A stretch of DNA of 64,000 nt from Phlegmacium glaucopus (lineage: Eukaryota > Basidiomycota > Agaricomycetes > Agaricales > Cortinariaceae): positions 835,733 through 899,732 of the forward strand of contig MU130299.1 of the NCBI GenBank assembly GCA_015039465.1, given 5' to 3'. Position numbers and translations under genes: made by a program. The notes beneath the pieces were generated by a model, which saw nothing but the letters and a program-made list of their open reading frames with translations, made no database searches and had not been told where the DNA came from. Numbering within the stretch: position 1 is the first letter of the stretch; every line of letters begins with the position of its first letter. Of the stretch, positions 14,201 through 27,015 are shown one piece after another.

Positions 14201-17200
14201 GATGACAATGCTGAGAGCAGGGCGACAATCTGATTCTTGCCCCGTTTGCCCGTCAAGGCCAGACGAGATTTCTCAGCGAATTCAGGGGTTTGCATGTTGG
14301 ACCAGACTGTGGGCTGAGGACCGACGTCTAGGATCACGTCAATAGAAGCTGACTTGTGAGCAGCCCGGGCAGCTTGAACAAATCGGACAGAGTTCTTGGC
14401 GTGGTTGACCTATCCAATTTCGAGTCAGGAAGGCAATCATATCACCAATGACTGAACTTACCCAGTACTCCGATTTCAGATGTTCGTGTTTGGCAATCTC
14501 TTTTCCACGCGCAGTAGAGAAGAATGGTTTCTCCAACGCATCAAAGGAAGCTTCATGTTCATCCAACCATGCTTTCAGAGCAGGAAGAGCAGGCGCAATG
14601 GAAGGACTATGGAAGCCTGACAGAAGGTTAGATTAGATTCGAGCGAAAGTTGTATTGAATTCACCTTGGTCTACAACCAATTTCGTAGCCCGGAGTCCAT
14701 CCGCTTTGACGGCAGAGATCAGCTTCTCAATGGCCTTCATCTCTCCAGATACAACGTGGCTTTCTGGGCCATTGTATACAGCGATTGCGACACGACCTTC
14801 GAGATCCAACTTGGAAATGTAACGTGCGACTTTCTCTTCCGGTGCTGCAACGGCAGCCATACCTCCAGGGTGAGCAGGATCGGCGCGGAGAAGGGTAGCC
14901 CTGACAACGACGAACTGCAAACCAACCTCGAAACTGAAAGCCCGAGCAATCACTGGTTGAATCTATAAGTAAAGACCATGCAAGATAACAGGCGAACATA
15001 CCTGCTGCAGCGATTTCTCCCAAGCTGTGGCCCATGACGGCGTGAGCATGGACGCCAAGACTTTCCAACCATGTGCAGACGGAATACTGGAAAATGAAGA
15101 TACAAATCTGGGCGACTTCACTCTGATCAATTGAAAGACCACGAGGAGCTGACTGGTCAACGAGGAAAGGAAGGATGGGGTATCCAGTCAACGCAGATGC
15201 TTTGTTGGCAGCGTCTGTGATGATAGCGTTGAAGCCGGAGTATTGCTGGGCCAGATAGCGGCCCATGCCTTGATATTGAGAGCCTTGTCCGGGGAATCCC
15301 ATCAGAATGCGACGAGCATTACCAGCAGATACAGGCAGTCCCTCTCCGATCCTCTCTTCAAGTCGAGCAATGAGGTCTTGCATGTTGGTCGCAACGCAAG
15401 CAAATCTGTATCGGTAGTGTTCGCGACCGACGCAGCTGGTGTAGCAGATTGAATGGAAGAGCGAATCGTCCGCATCCAAGCAGAAGTCGAGATAGTTGTT
15501 CAAATACTGGAGGAGGGCTTCTTGGCTCTTTCCGCTGACAACAAACATCATCGGGACGGAATCCGATATTTCAGTTGGTTTTATCTTGAGATCTTCAGAT
15601 GGAGCTTCCAAAACGGCTCCAGCAATAGATCCTGCGAAGCCGTTTGAACTGTGAAATGGTTAGAAGAGCAATAACATGAATGGACCATTTATTACTTACA
15701 GAATCATGGCACGCAGAGGCCCGTCTTCTGATTTCTTCAATTCCACGGTTTCAGTGGGAATGTGTAGAGGAACGACACTGCAGTCAATCGAAGGGTTCAT
15801 ATTGTCCGGCGTAAGTTGAACGAGGCCTGGTACCACTCCAGCAGCGAAAGAGCCAAGGGTCTTGATCACACCAATCAAGCCTGATACGGTTTCGGCGTGG
15901 CCGACACAAGACTTAGCAGCGCCGATAACGAGAGGGTTCTCAGGTCCATGAGACGACTGGAAAACTTCGTTAATCCCTTCAATCTCAATGAGATCGCCAA
16001 GGGAGGTTCCTGTATCCAAATTATCAGTAATAATCACAATACATATTGAGAATTGGATGCCCACCAGTTCCATGAGCTTCGATGAAACTAAATGCAGGTA
16101 AACAGCAAATTCTGTAACGTTGGAAGTAAATGCCACGTACTCAATCTCAGCTGGAGCTAAATTGGCTTTTTCGAGGAGTGCAATTTGCATCGCGATTTGG
16201 GCTTTGACGTTGGGAGCGACCAGTCCTTGAGACCTGCCATCGTGCTTGACGTCTGTGGATCTAACCACAGCAAGAATGTTGTCGCCATCGCGTATAGCTG
16301 CACTTCTGGTCTTAAGAATCAAACCAGCAGCACCTTCCGATGGAACGTATCTAGTGGAACAGTCAGAAAAGAATTGCACAACGACTTTGTGAACGCACCC
16401 ATCAGCTTCATTTGTGAATGTAGCACATCGAGAGTTGCTTGATGTCATCTTCTGAGCCGACAAAAACCTATGATTGCGATTAGTTTAAGTAAAGAACACA
16501 TGAAGAACCGCTTACCCAAAAGTACCGGGCCTGTAATTTGAATAGAGAAATTTAATGAGAACCGTACCATCAGAAAACAACGACAACTTACCATGTATGT
16601 GTGTTTGCTCCGCAGACAATTGCAGACTCTCCTTGACCCGATTGAAGATATTGAACAGCTGAAGACGTCATGAGCATTCTGTGTTGATAGCGGATATGAA
16701 TAATGCGTACCGTGGTCGAGAACGATCAACCCGGAACTGCAGGCGGTGTCAACAGTGAAAGAAGGACCATGGACGTCAAGGAGGCTAGAACGCAAGACGT
16801 GAATATTTAGTCATTTAGCAAGGGCAATGTACTCACTAGCTGATCCGTCCGCAAGCCGTGCTTGTGGCAACACCGGTTCCATAGAATCTGGTATAAGCTG
16901 GAGAAGAAAACATTAGATGAATGTGTGCAATAACTCTGAGATGTAGACACAAACCTTGCCAACCCTTATCTGCGAACAAAAGCTTGATGTAGCCTTCGTC
17001 CATTCCAGCAGCAACGAATACACCCATATCACTACCTTTGATCTTCGAAATCGGTATATTGGCGTTTTCCAAAGCTTCGAAAGCAATCTCCAACGAAAGT
17101 CGGATGTTGGGTGAAACATGGAAAGCCTCCGCTGAAGAAATACCGAAGAAAGAGTGATCAAATCCTGCTAGGTCGACGAATCCAGCCCTTTCAGAGGTGA

Positions 17201-19722
17201 TGTCACAAGGACCTGGGGGGTCTTTAGAATCAGGAGATCTGTAAAAGCTCTTGTGGTCCCATCTAGCTTCCGGAACTGGAGTGATAATGTCGTCTCGTTG
17301 GTCGATGAGCGCTTTCCAAAGGCCTTCTGCATTGTTGATATCTCCGGGTAAGCGGACCGCCTGACCGACGATGACGATGTCTTCCTTCAATTCAGGACGA
17401 GCGGCAGGCTTGGTTGAAGGACGAGCAGTCGAAGGAGACCCTTCCAAGCCAAGGTTCTTGTGGATAGCTTTGGTCAGTGAAACCAGGTCGACGTAAGTGT
17501 GGCAGGTATTCAAAGGCAGGCCCATGTTGAGTTGACGGTTGAGCTTGTTCACGATCATCGTAGCCATAGCCGAATCCATTCCGAGCTAGCATAAAAGATA
17601 AGTAAGTAAGTGATGTATAAGGCAAAAAGAGGACGCTGACTTCAGCAAAAGTAGCCTGAGTGTTGTTTTCCAGGGTGTCCGCCGAGATTCTCAAAGTTTC
17701 AATAACGATGTTGAAAATAATGCTGGCAACTTGGTCCTTGGTCCTGCCCTGAGACAGATTTTCCGTAGGCTTGATGTCGGTCTCCGATTCCTGTTCAGAA
17801 CCGCCGAGGAGAGATGCGAGTTGGTCGCCGAAAACGTCTTCTAACTTCTTGCGGAAGATGGCACCCTTCTTGGTAAGTGGGATATGTTGGTCCTTAAGGA
17901 CCAAGACCCTGGCCCAGGAGATGCGAAGAGGAGGTGCTAGACCACGATTGGCGGACGCGATAGCGCGCGTGATCTCAGAAAGAAGGGCATTAGAAGACTT
18001 CGTGACATCTCTTGCAGGCTCGATGATAGCACAGATCACTTGAGAAGAGGTCTTGAGGAAATTATTGCCGACAATACAGCTTCGAACGATCGCGGGACAT
18101 TGATCCAAAGCCGCCTCAATTACACGGGGATCAATGGACTCGCCGGAACTCATCTAGGTTGACAGTTAATGACAATGCGTTAGCTAATGAGACAATGCAG
18201 AATGTGACGAACCTGAATATAGTCTTCTTTACGGCCCTTCCAAACTAATCGTTGATCTGCACTACGCCCATAAATGTCCCCAGTTCGGAAGGTGATGGCT
18301 CCATCAGACCCGATTATGAAGGCCGAGTTGTCGAATCGAAGGTAACCCTTGCTGATGATGTGACTCTTGATCACGAGTTCACCCTCTGCGATAGGCTTTA
18401 ATGAGAAAAATGATCACTATGAAAGTAAGAATGATCTTACCAGCCGCATCTTTGCCCTGTTCATCGATAAGAGAAAGCTCAGCACCAGGGACCAAGCACT
18501 CGTGAGCGAACCATCCTTGAGGATTGTTGATGTTCGAATGGAATAAGGGTCCTGATGAACAAATTGATCAGTATCATATCGATCTTTTAGCGATTGGATT
18601 ATATCTCACCTCCAACTTCCGTCATGCCGAGGTCAAGGAGTACGGGAAGACCGACTTGTTTAGCCCATTCGATACATTCTGCGCTTGTAGATGCTCCACC
18701 GGAGCCGAATACCTTGAATAGTTTGATTGCCTCCATGACACGTGTCTTACGCGCCTCATCTGATTCATTTTTCCATGCCTTCATGAAGCCTTCGAGAACC
18801 CAAGGGACACCAGCAAAAGCGGTGGTTTTCTTGGAGATAGCTGTGTCCAAAAGCTGGGAAGGTACGTCGAGATAGCGAGACGCGTTCTTGGCAAGATCCG
18901 TTCCAACAGGGTAGGCAGAAGGAATGATACCAAAAACGTAGCATCCAGCAGTCAAGAGCGTAGCTGCGCCAATGTCGTGGGACAAACCGATGATGTGAGA
19001 CCATGGCGACCATCCGAGGACACGAAGATGGTTGAAGTCTTGCTGAGGCCAAGTTTTCTTGAACCACGAAAGGCGTGATTGAGAACCGTTGATGACGTTT
19101 TTGTGAGAGATGGGAACGCATTTAACATTGGAAACGGTAGAAGCAGAGGAAGTGTGGAGGTATAAGGCGGTATCTTCTGGAGTGGGAGCAGGGAAAAGGG
19201 AGGCAGAAAGCTTGGGTGCCTGATCGAGGTATCTTTGGGAGAGCGCGGTAACGGTGGTATCTTTCAGGTCGAAAGGAAGGCAAGGAAGTGCAAGACCTAG
19301 AAGGGTCTCGTCAGCGGCTGACATAAAAGAAATAAGGGGAAAAAAACACCTTTTACAATATTCTGGATGACAGTTTCGGTCGAGGGTACCAATACACAAG
19401 TAGGTGCAATGTTGTACAACATACGCTCGAGGATCTCGCGAGGAACATGATAATCTAAAGGAGCAAAGACACCGCCAAGTTTCCACGTTGCAAACAAGGT
19501 GGCCAAGACGTAGGGGTGATTTTCACTGATGACGGCGACGACAGGTTTGGGGCCGTATTTCTGATGAAGTTCGAGAGCAAGTCCGGTTGAGATGGCGTCC
19601 AGGTCGCCGTACGTCCAGGATTCGTCGCCACACTCGACAACATTACGTTCAACGCCCTCGGATCGGGCGATGGAAACGAAGGTGTCCAGCAAAGTGTTGT
19701 CGCTAGAGATATAAGAAGCCAT
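11268..19722 (-). CDS. Megasynthase 1: adenylation-ACP-KS-AT-DH-KR-ACP polyketide synthase
   Basis: Minus-strand, multi-exon, roughly 2,500 residues from ATG 19722 to stop TAA 11270-11268. Domain order: ANL-type adenylation domain (LHTSSASTVSNVKCVP; LDLGMTEVGG; FRTGDIY; GRKEDYIQ; PLTKKGAIFRKKLE), ACP (GMDS, Ser codon 17573-17571), ketosynthase (DTACSSG, Cys codon 16742-16740; EAHGTGTS; KSCVGHAE), acyltransferase (FPGQGSQYQGMG; GHSLGE, Ser codon 15026-15024; DQGFHSP), dehydratase (HRIEGRRVLPG, His codon 13953-13951), ketoreductase (VIVGMGSIGSALA; GQIAYVSAN, Tyr codon 11912-11910) and a last ACP (CGADSITF, Ser codon 11414-11412). No enoylreductase, methyltransferase or release domain was recognised. 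It probably activates a free acid as acyl-AMP, loads it on ACP1 and builds a partly reduced, likely polyene chain. A TTAAATA box about 100 bp upstream may be the TATA element. Not every splice site was resolved. Confidence 0.93.
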
Positions 19723-22222
19723 GGAATTGGTATTATGGATAGCGAGTAGATAGCGAGGAAGAAAGCAAGAAGAAAGCGAGTTTGTATATTGAAACTCATG
19801 GTCGAATACCGCTATTTAAGCGATTAAGGAAAGGTTCGGAAGTAAGATTCGAAATTGGGCCGCACATGGTCCTGAGGACCGGTGTCTGGTCTATTCCATG
19901 AAGGTGGCTGACGCTTATCATGGATGCTGGAACCGTGTATTGTGAAGGAGACTGTTTCGCCAGTCAAGATAGAAATGTTTGCAGTCACCCTCCGAATAAC
20001 CAGATCGCGATTGGCTTCTTCCGGGGCAAGACCGGTTAAAGTAATTGTAAGTGGGCCAAGTCAGCCTCGTTATTTGGACTGGACTGACAGCCAGCCAAAC
20101 CTGGGTCAGCGTAAAATATAGCACTGCCTAGATATGCCTGTCTATAATAGCATTATTAGAACTCGACTTGAACATCCAAGAAAACTACAAATATACTAGT
20201 CCGCAAGTTGAAAGAAGGCCAAGTTGATTGCGTTAAAATGACTTGTAAACAGATACCTGCTCTGGAAGGTCGAACCTGACCAAGAAACGGTCTAGCCATC
20301 GATGGACGCGAAATTAAATTCAAATTGTCGACTCGGAGTATGCATTTCAAATTCTTGACAGGGAATAATTTGACCTGTCGGATTAGTCACGACTTTGTAG
20401 TAATTTGTAACACAATCGCGGCCGCCAACTAGCCGGGATGCCGTGACTGAGAGCCGACGGCAGCAAACTTGTTGTAACTCAATTTATAACTTCCACAACG
20501 ATTTTAACATCTCATTTTTGCTGAAAGTCTATCCACAATATCATAGGCTCCCATTTCACGCAATATAATTTAATGTTAAGCTTAAAATGAACCTGGAGGG
20601 ATGAATTACTGACAGAATATCATCTAAGGCACCAGAGAAAATAATAGACGTTACATATCTACAGGTTCTTCAGCAAAATGAGGTCTGAAAGAGCTATAAA
20701 TTTAGCTACAGGACCCTGGTTCGATTCACATTTTTGCCATTTTCGTCGGACTAATTCTGGCTTCACCCGTCAACAATATGTTTCGAACCTCACCTTCTTT
20801 GCCACATAAAAACAGACGAAGGTCGTACGTTTGTTGGTACCAAACATACCAAACATGGTGAACGGCCAGGTTCCTACGCATAAAAGGTCTAATTCACAGG
20901 TCATGTATAGATCCCTAATCTCCAGGCCGCCCAGCTTCCTCTCCGCCTTTAGTAACATATTGACACAACATCCATCCCGGTTCGTACGCACACCGATCGG
21001 GCAGCCGCATGCTTGCCGACCAAACCTGATTCATAATTGGACCTTGGCATGATTTTCTCCCTTTCTTACGCACTTTTGGATCGGACGTATAGGTCAACAA
21101 AATTCATCGCATTCAGATCGGCATATGCCGGGTCACGAAATCTTGTTTCAAAGTTGGTCAAATTTTCGTTTACTGCCAATCTTTTGTGCAAACGGATGTA
21201 AACCACCCCGAACAGATATATGGTTACTATTACCCAGTTCCAGTTAATATTATCGAGTCTCTATTCCATTCGATTAGACATCCCACGCTCCCGCTTCAAC
21301 AATAAACCTACTGGTCTAATAATTAGAGCAATCCCAATAATAAATATCAGCTTTAGCTAGGCTTTAGTGCGATCCAAAGCCAGTAATATATGTGCCTGCA
21401 GATCCAGATATTTCCTGCGACACATAAGTGAAAAGGCTACCGTTTCCTAAACTGGATGGAAGTTGGAACAAAACCCCTGTAATCTGCGCATGCGAACGCC
21501 GAAAATGAGTAAAAATCGCAAGTTGATAGTCATCAAAAGCCGTTCAAGCTTTCAAAGCACTGTACACTCTGGCATTTCCGCCGAACACTCTGGCATGTAG
21601 CACCAGCGCGGCGGCGAAACCTCTGAGATTAAAGAATCCATCAAGGTTCTTATTTATTAGTAAACCAGAGGACAAAAATCAAGAACTCTACCGCAATCGT
21701 CGAATTGCTCTGACCGACCAACCAAGTACCGGTGAATAATTTGTACCCCAATATGCGATGAAGCGATAATCAAAATCTAGAGCCATCGATGATTATTATC
21801 ACTGGAAGCGAATAAGGAAATACCACATTTCCTACCCATTCAACGGCGCTTGGTTGTGCAAGGTCAATTCAATAGGAACGCTCCATCAATAGAGAATGGA
21901 CATAAAGATGTAAAGATTATATTATCATGATCTTACTCGGTGTTCATTGATACTAAGGTCCACTGCCTCATAACTCAGTGAACACGGGTAATCTTCAGGT
22001 CCGGATACTATGTACGGACAACAGCGAAGGATAATCCGCACCGAACCCAAGATGATGTTGCGCGGCAAGAGGCCTTTGTGAGACGATCCCACTCCGAGTC
22101 GACTGCCCGGAAAGGAAGAATGAGAAGATTTAGCTGGACGCGATGCCACGGGATGGCAGAGTAATAAAACATATGGCTTTGGGCCTTAGACGCCGAAATG
22201 AAACTAAACAGAGTAGCGATCG

Positions 22223-22392
22223 TCACATTGTCAAACCCGTGCGCTAGCGTCGCGCAAGGATAGGAGTTATGCACGGGCCAAGGCAAAGACTTGCTGATCA
22301 AATAGTAAACATTCTTCACCTTGTCAAACCCGTGCGTTTGCGTCGCGCAAGGAACAGGAGTTATGTATAGACCGAGGCAAGACTTGCTGATT
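22223..22392. repeat. Two-copy tandem repeat, unit about 95 bp
   Basis: TTGTCAAACCCGTGCG, GCGTCGCGCAAGGA, AGGAGTTATG and GACTTGCTGAT occur in the same order from about 22228 and again from about 22321. The copies differ by scattered substitutions, so the duplication is not recent. Confidence 0.7.
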
Positions 22393-25300
22393 AAAGACTA
22401 GCAGTTATAGTACAAGTTGTATCCCAACAGCCATGTGCCTATGACTAACATCTGTAAAGTTTAATTCATAGTGCAGATGGCAACTGAACACATCCCTCCT
22501 CTCCTATGAGGATAAGCTACCACCTATACAACGATTTCTTGTATATCCATTGGTCAAGTTCAACCTATACGTCAGAGACCGACAGATCGTGGTTTATTTA
22601 TAACTTGTGCCGAGTCAATAACTCCACATATTAAGAACAAAGGGTTCTAAATCACGTACCCTCCGATACAGCGCAAACTCATCATCCAGTAATTCCCGAA
22701 ATCAGGAGGAAGCGTACCTATCGAACTGATCGAAACCGAGCAAAACAGCATCTGGAAGATGCGAAGAACATCCAATGAGTACACAAGTCGAGCAGCTGAT
22801 CGAAAAAGACCATCATTACACCGAGTTAATTGTATCAAGAACCGTTGCCAGTAAATGATGCGAGCAACATCATGATGGCGCGTAAGAAAAAGTTCAATTT
22901 TGTCTTCATTATGCGTTGGTTCTCTTGGGAATCACATCTTTTTATTTTAGGGCAGTTATGATAATCAGTTGTATCTGCGCGGACATCTTAAAGAATCTCT
23001 TGTTAGAAATTTCGAGTAGGGCTGCATGAAACAAAAATGGGAAATCTCTGCCCCACCATTTCCCACCACATTCTTCCTAAACGTTCCTAAACGTAAGACA
23101 GACCCTCAAAAGGCTGTTGAGAAGGATGCTCCGAAGACCCCCAGTTTGGCCAATTCAGCCTCGATAGCGCGATAATATTATCCGTCACCGCTGCCAGTGG
23201 TTGACTCTCATAATGCATCATGAAATGGTCCTTCTCAGCATTATACATTATGAGAACTTCTAGGTTGTTGAGGGGGGGGGGAATGACTTGCTCCGTGAGC
23301 TTCGGTTTATTTTCTATTGCGACCTCCTGATTATAATATTCTTACTCGGAATACTACTTCCGACTTGGTCAATAGAGCATCCCGGCGAACTTACCTTGGA
23401 CCGACGACCAGAACTTGGGCATAGCCTCTGACCAAGTTGCTTTTAGAATCCTGCTGCCAGTTGGCTGCATCAATACAATATAGTCCTTTGGTGGGGTGAC
23501 TAGTGAGTTGTATACTACTAGTCTCACGAAGGCAACCCATATAATGATGGAAGACAAATCGTTCCATCAAAAGTGAGTTGTCATACTAGTCTGAAGATGT
23601 GAATATCTTCTATCTTCGCACACACAAAGTCAATGCACTTGCAGGCCAGACCCTCTACTGATTGTCTTCTAGCCAATATTTAAGATTAAATAAATTTATC
23701 ATGTCGAACAAATTCGAAACATAAACCAAGATAAATAATTACTCGGTCTTTCGGCATTCGGTTGAAGCCGACGGGGAGTAGGAACTTCAGGTTACCCTGC
23801 GCTTGTTATCAACTTGAACGGCCCAATGGCTCTCTCGGCGCTCCTGCTCGCTGCAGTTTATCTAATGAGGGAAAAAATGAGAGCGAAATCTTCAGAATCT
23901 CGCTTCTGTATGAAAAAAACTCCGACCACTAGTAGCAGCAAACGTAGGATACTTCTTTTGTTCAGGCTGTCTGGGACGGGACTGGTTAAGGCTGCTGGAG
24001 CTGCCTTTGGGCCTAGAACGCGGCGTATGATTCCTCGATTCCCCCGTCTGTGAACGAACATCGTGACAATGCGGAAGTGGGTGTATTAGGGCGATGGTAG
24101 TAGGGGTCAAAAAGAGAAGATAAGACGCCTCCCCCGCCTTGAAGGTGGCCCCACCGTCTTCCCACCATCCCTCTAGTGCCGATGGAAGCTAAATCATTGC
24201 GTTTTGCTTTCCTTCTAGGCCCGGTCATCACCCATCCTACATATGACTACGGCTGGATATCTATACAGAACCTCTTCTCAAATGCGATTTAACAACATTC
24301 CGGGCTTTGCTCGCAGAAAATTTGTTCGAATCCTTGGCACCACCAGACAGTCCCGCATGCTCTCCTTCATCGATATACTTTCCAAAGGCATCTCGGGTTA
24401 ATTTCTAGTAACCACAACGTTTGATCACATCAATCCGATTCAATCGAGGGTTACAAAAAATTATATGATACCCGAGAGGCTCCATAGATGACCAAATACT
24501 ACTGCCGCTCGTCGACCCTCCTCGCCATCTCCAAGACGGCACTGCGAGTACGATTTGTTCAACGGCCGAATCGTGGAAAAGATACAGAAGGTTCTTATGA
24601 TTTTTCCATCAATTCAAGTCGAATATCTGGTTCCATGCCGGCGAAACCACCTCTGACTACATAATGACATACATCTATGCCTTGTGCATCAAAGTAAATG
24701 ATCGGACCATCGGTTCTAGCGTTGCTTGGACTACCATGCCTGTCGATAAACCATTGTACCTCGCGGTGAGTCCTGGTTCTTTGTTGCTGCATCCATGGTC
24801 TGGACATTAGACTTGAAATTTTGAAATTTTGAAGGTTCCAGCCTACGTCACAACTGTGTAAATATTCTGAAATAATAAGATCCGGTGCCGGGTGCTTTCA
24901 GTTCCCAGACCTCGTCTATTGCGCGAACGTGACCACGCTGGTCCACACTCGCTGTGCATGTCATGCTCGGGCCGACGCAAGCCAACCACAAGAGGATTCT
25001 GACAGAATCTGACCAGGTGGAGAGTTGTGACTATTACCTAGGCATAGCGGGGGATATATCCTCTGGGCCTCCCTTGGGAAAAATGTCTCCACAGTCAGTC
25101 CCCCACTTCACACGACTACCTTGCCGCCGTTCCATTGCTCACCAGAAGTTCCGTTCCGTGCGAAAGTTATTTTGAATTCGCCATGATTTGGGTAGTTCAT
25201 GTCATTATTGTTAATGCGGAAGTCGTGTTTGGCAGTTATGACCTTTCGTGGGATTAGATCCGGAATGCTTTGTTTTTCAAGAGGTCGACCATAGAATAAA

Positions 25301-26799
25301 GTAAGAATCCTACCAGATACTTGCGACCATTGGCGGATTTATGCGAACCGCGAAGTTCTCGACGTGTATCGCCGGATGTCAGGAGCGTCCTGATCACCTA
25401 GATGAACTACTGGGACGCAAACCACGAGGCGTGGTCATGGGAACTGCCAATATATATCCGCCTACTGTGTGGGGGGAATAATTCTTGGCACGAGCCAGTT
25501 GGCCGGATAGGAGGAACATGTAAGTGGCAGGTGTAAAATGGGAGCACTGCTGAGGGAACTTGACTCATGGTTCCTGGCGCTGTAAGATATATATATTCAT
25601 ACCTGACCCAGGACTCAGGCCTCAGGACTTTTGCATTTCTAAGAACAGCTTCCAAGTACAGCATAAATACACTCCTCGAGTCAAGAATGCTCGTCTGCCT
25701 GATCAATGAAATAGTTATTGAGAGCTGCCATCGAAGCAGAATCTAAACATTACTTATCGGAGTACCAAAGTTCAATCTCTAATCCACATGTGCATGAGCA
25801 GCCAATTGCTTTCACGAAAAACCGGAAGGTACATGAGCGACATGACGTCTGATCTAAGGAGACTTCCAGAAATTTTCGTGAGTAATCATTATAGCTATAC
25901 CTAGCCGGAGAATCGGCAGTTCTTTAGCCAGGTAATGCTGAGCAAAGCCCAGCGTCCAACCGAGAGTCACTCAACCAACTTGGCACCCCCGCAATCTGGC
26001 CTTCTCCAAAGATTGGGGAAATGTCAGCTAAGGCAAAAGGGTGGCTTGGGGAAACGGATTTGGATGAATTTCGAGCCGACGACAAAGTTCTCAGCCGGGG
26101 GATAACCTGACCGCTTGCCCTTCCAGTACTGTTTAGGATTAAAGATCGTATGCCAGCGCGCTATCGCACATAGCTGATCGGAGAGATATCACGACCCGCC
26201 AGTAGGGTAGTTTACAGTTGGGAGTGTACATCTGCTGTGCAGACAGAGTTTTCGTCTCAGCTCGAAAGCCTCCAAAACGGCAGCAAATGATGGAACTCTG
26301 CCCAGGCTGGAAACAGCCTGGGAGAGATATCTGACGTGTCTATTGTAACAAGACGTAGACTGAACCATAGCTTCAGATACCTCGAAATTAGAGTTCGTGA
26401 TGACCATGGTCATCGGATAGCCTAACAAGTTGTCATTGCTAACCATCATCGATGCATCATCCCCCAGTCCAAATTCGCTAAATTAATGATGTCAGTGAGG
26501 GATTTAAAACACAGCGAAGCGACCAAAGGAGCTTCATGAGACAGCTGCCTATGAGAAAATCAAACGCCATGGTCAATGTAGACCCGTTGACAGGTAATAT
26601 CATTTTCAGTTGAAAGCTGCCGTGACTTGGTCACGATGGAAGTCACGGTGGGAATTGAAAATACCAATCAACAGGTTCGATTCTCCGCGGACAGTGCGTT
26701 GATTGAGCACATGAAAAAAAGCTTGTTCTCACTCAGGCTAAAGTAGCCGCTCGTCTCGCGGGCTATTCTTACTGTTAGGTCTCGAGCTCGCGAGAGAGC

Positions 26800-27015
26800 G
26801 GCTGCCGGAAAAGTTGGTCGGTGATCTCGGGGACCACTGATTAACCCCAAGATTGGGTTCGCTAAGCAGTCGTGTCACATTTTCGTCACAAGCAATAATT
26901 GATGTAGATACTAGACACGAAAACTTGAACATGATACAAAAACTAAGTACTTATGAGCCTTATGAGCACAATTCCAAATGAAACTGGAAAGTACACATTC
27001 ACATAACTAAAAAAA
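26800..27015. repeat. Second copy of the 5155-5783 element core
   Basis: From GCGGCTGCCGGAAAAGTTGG onward it tracks 5232-5460 with few differences, including GTTCGCTAAGCAGTCGTGTC and GAAAGTACACATTCAC. The preceding 60 bp hold a rearranged piece of the terminal repeat (GAGCTCGCGAGAGAG). The far terminal repeat was not found, so the copy is probably truncated. Confidence 0.75.

Noticed and set aside
20700..20740. Possible tRNA B box (GGTTCGATTCA)
   Set aside because: No matching A box, acceptor stem or anticodon arm can be folded around it.
24595..24807. 70-codon minus ORF with a protein-like sequence (EVQWFIDRHGSPSNARTDG)
   Set aside because: Looks somewhat coding, but no upstream exons or known domain could be found; may be a relic.
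26189..26449. 86-codon minus ORF
   Set aside because: No recognisable motif, no neighbouring exons, lies next to the repeat copy at 26.8 kb.
26672..26700. Second tRNA-like B box (GGTTCGATTCT)
   Set aside because: No cloverleaf partner sequences upstream.
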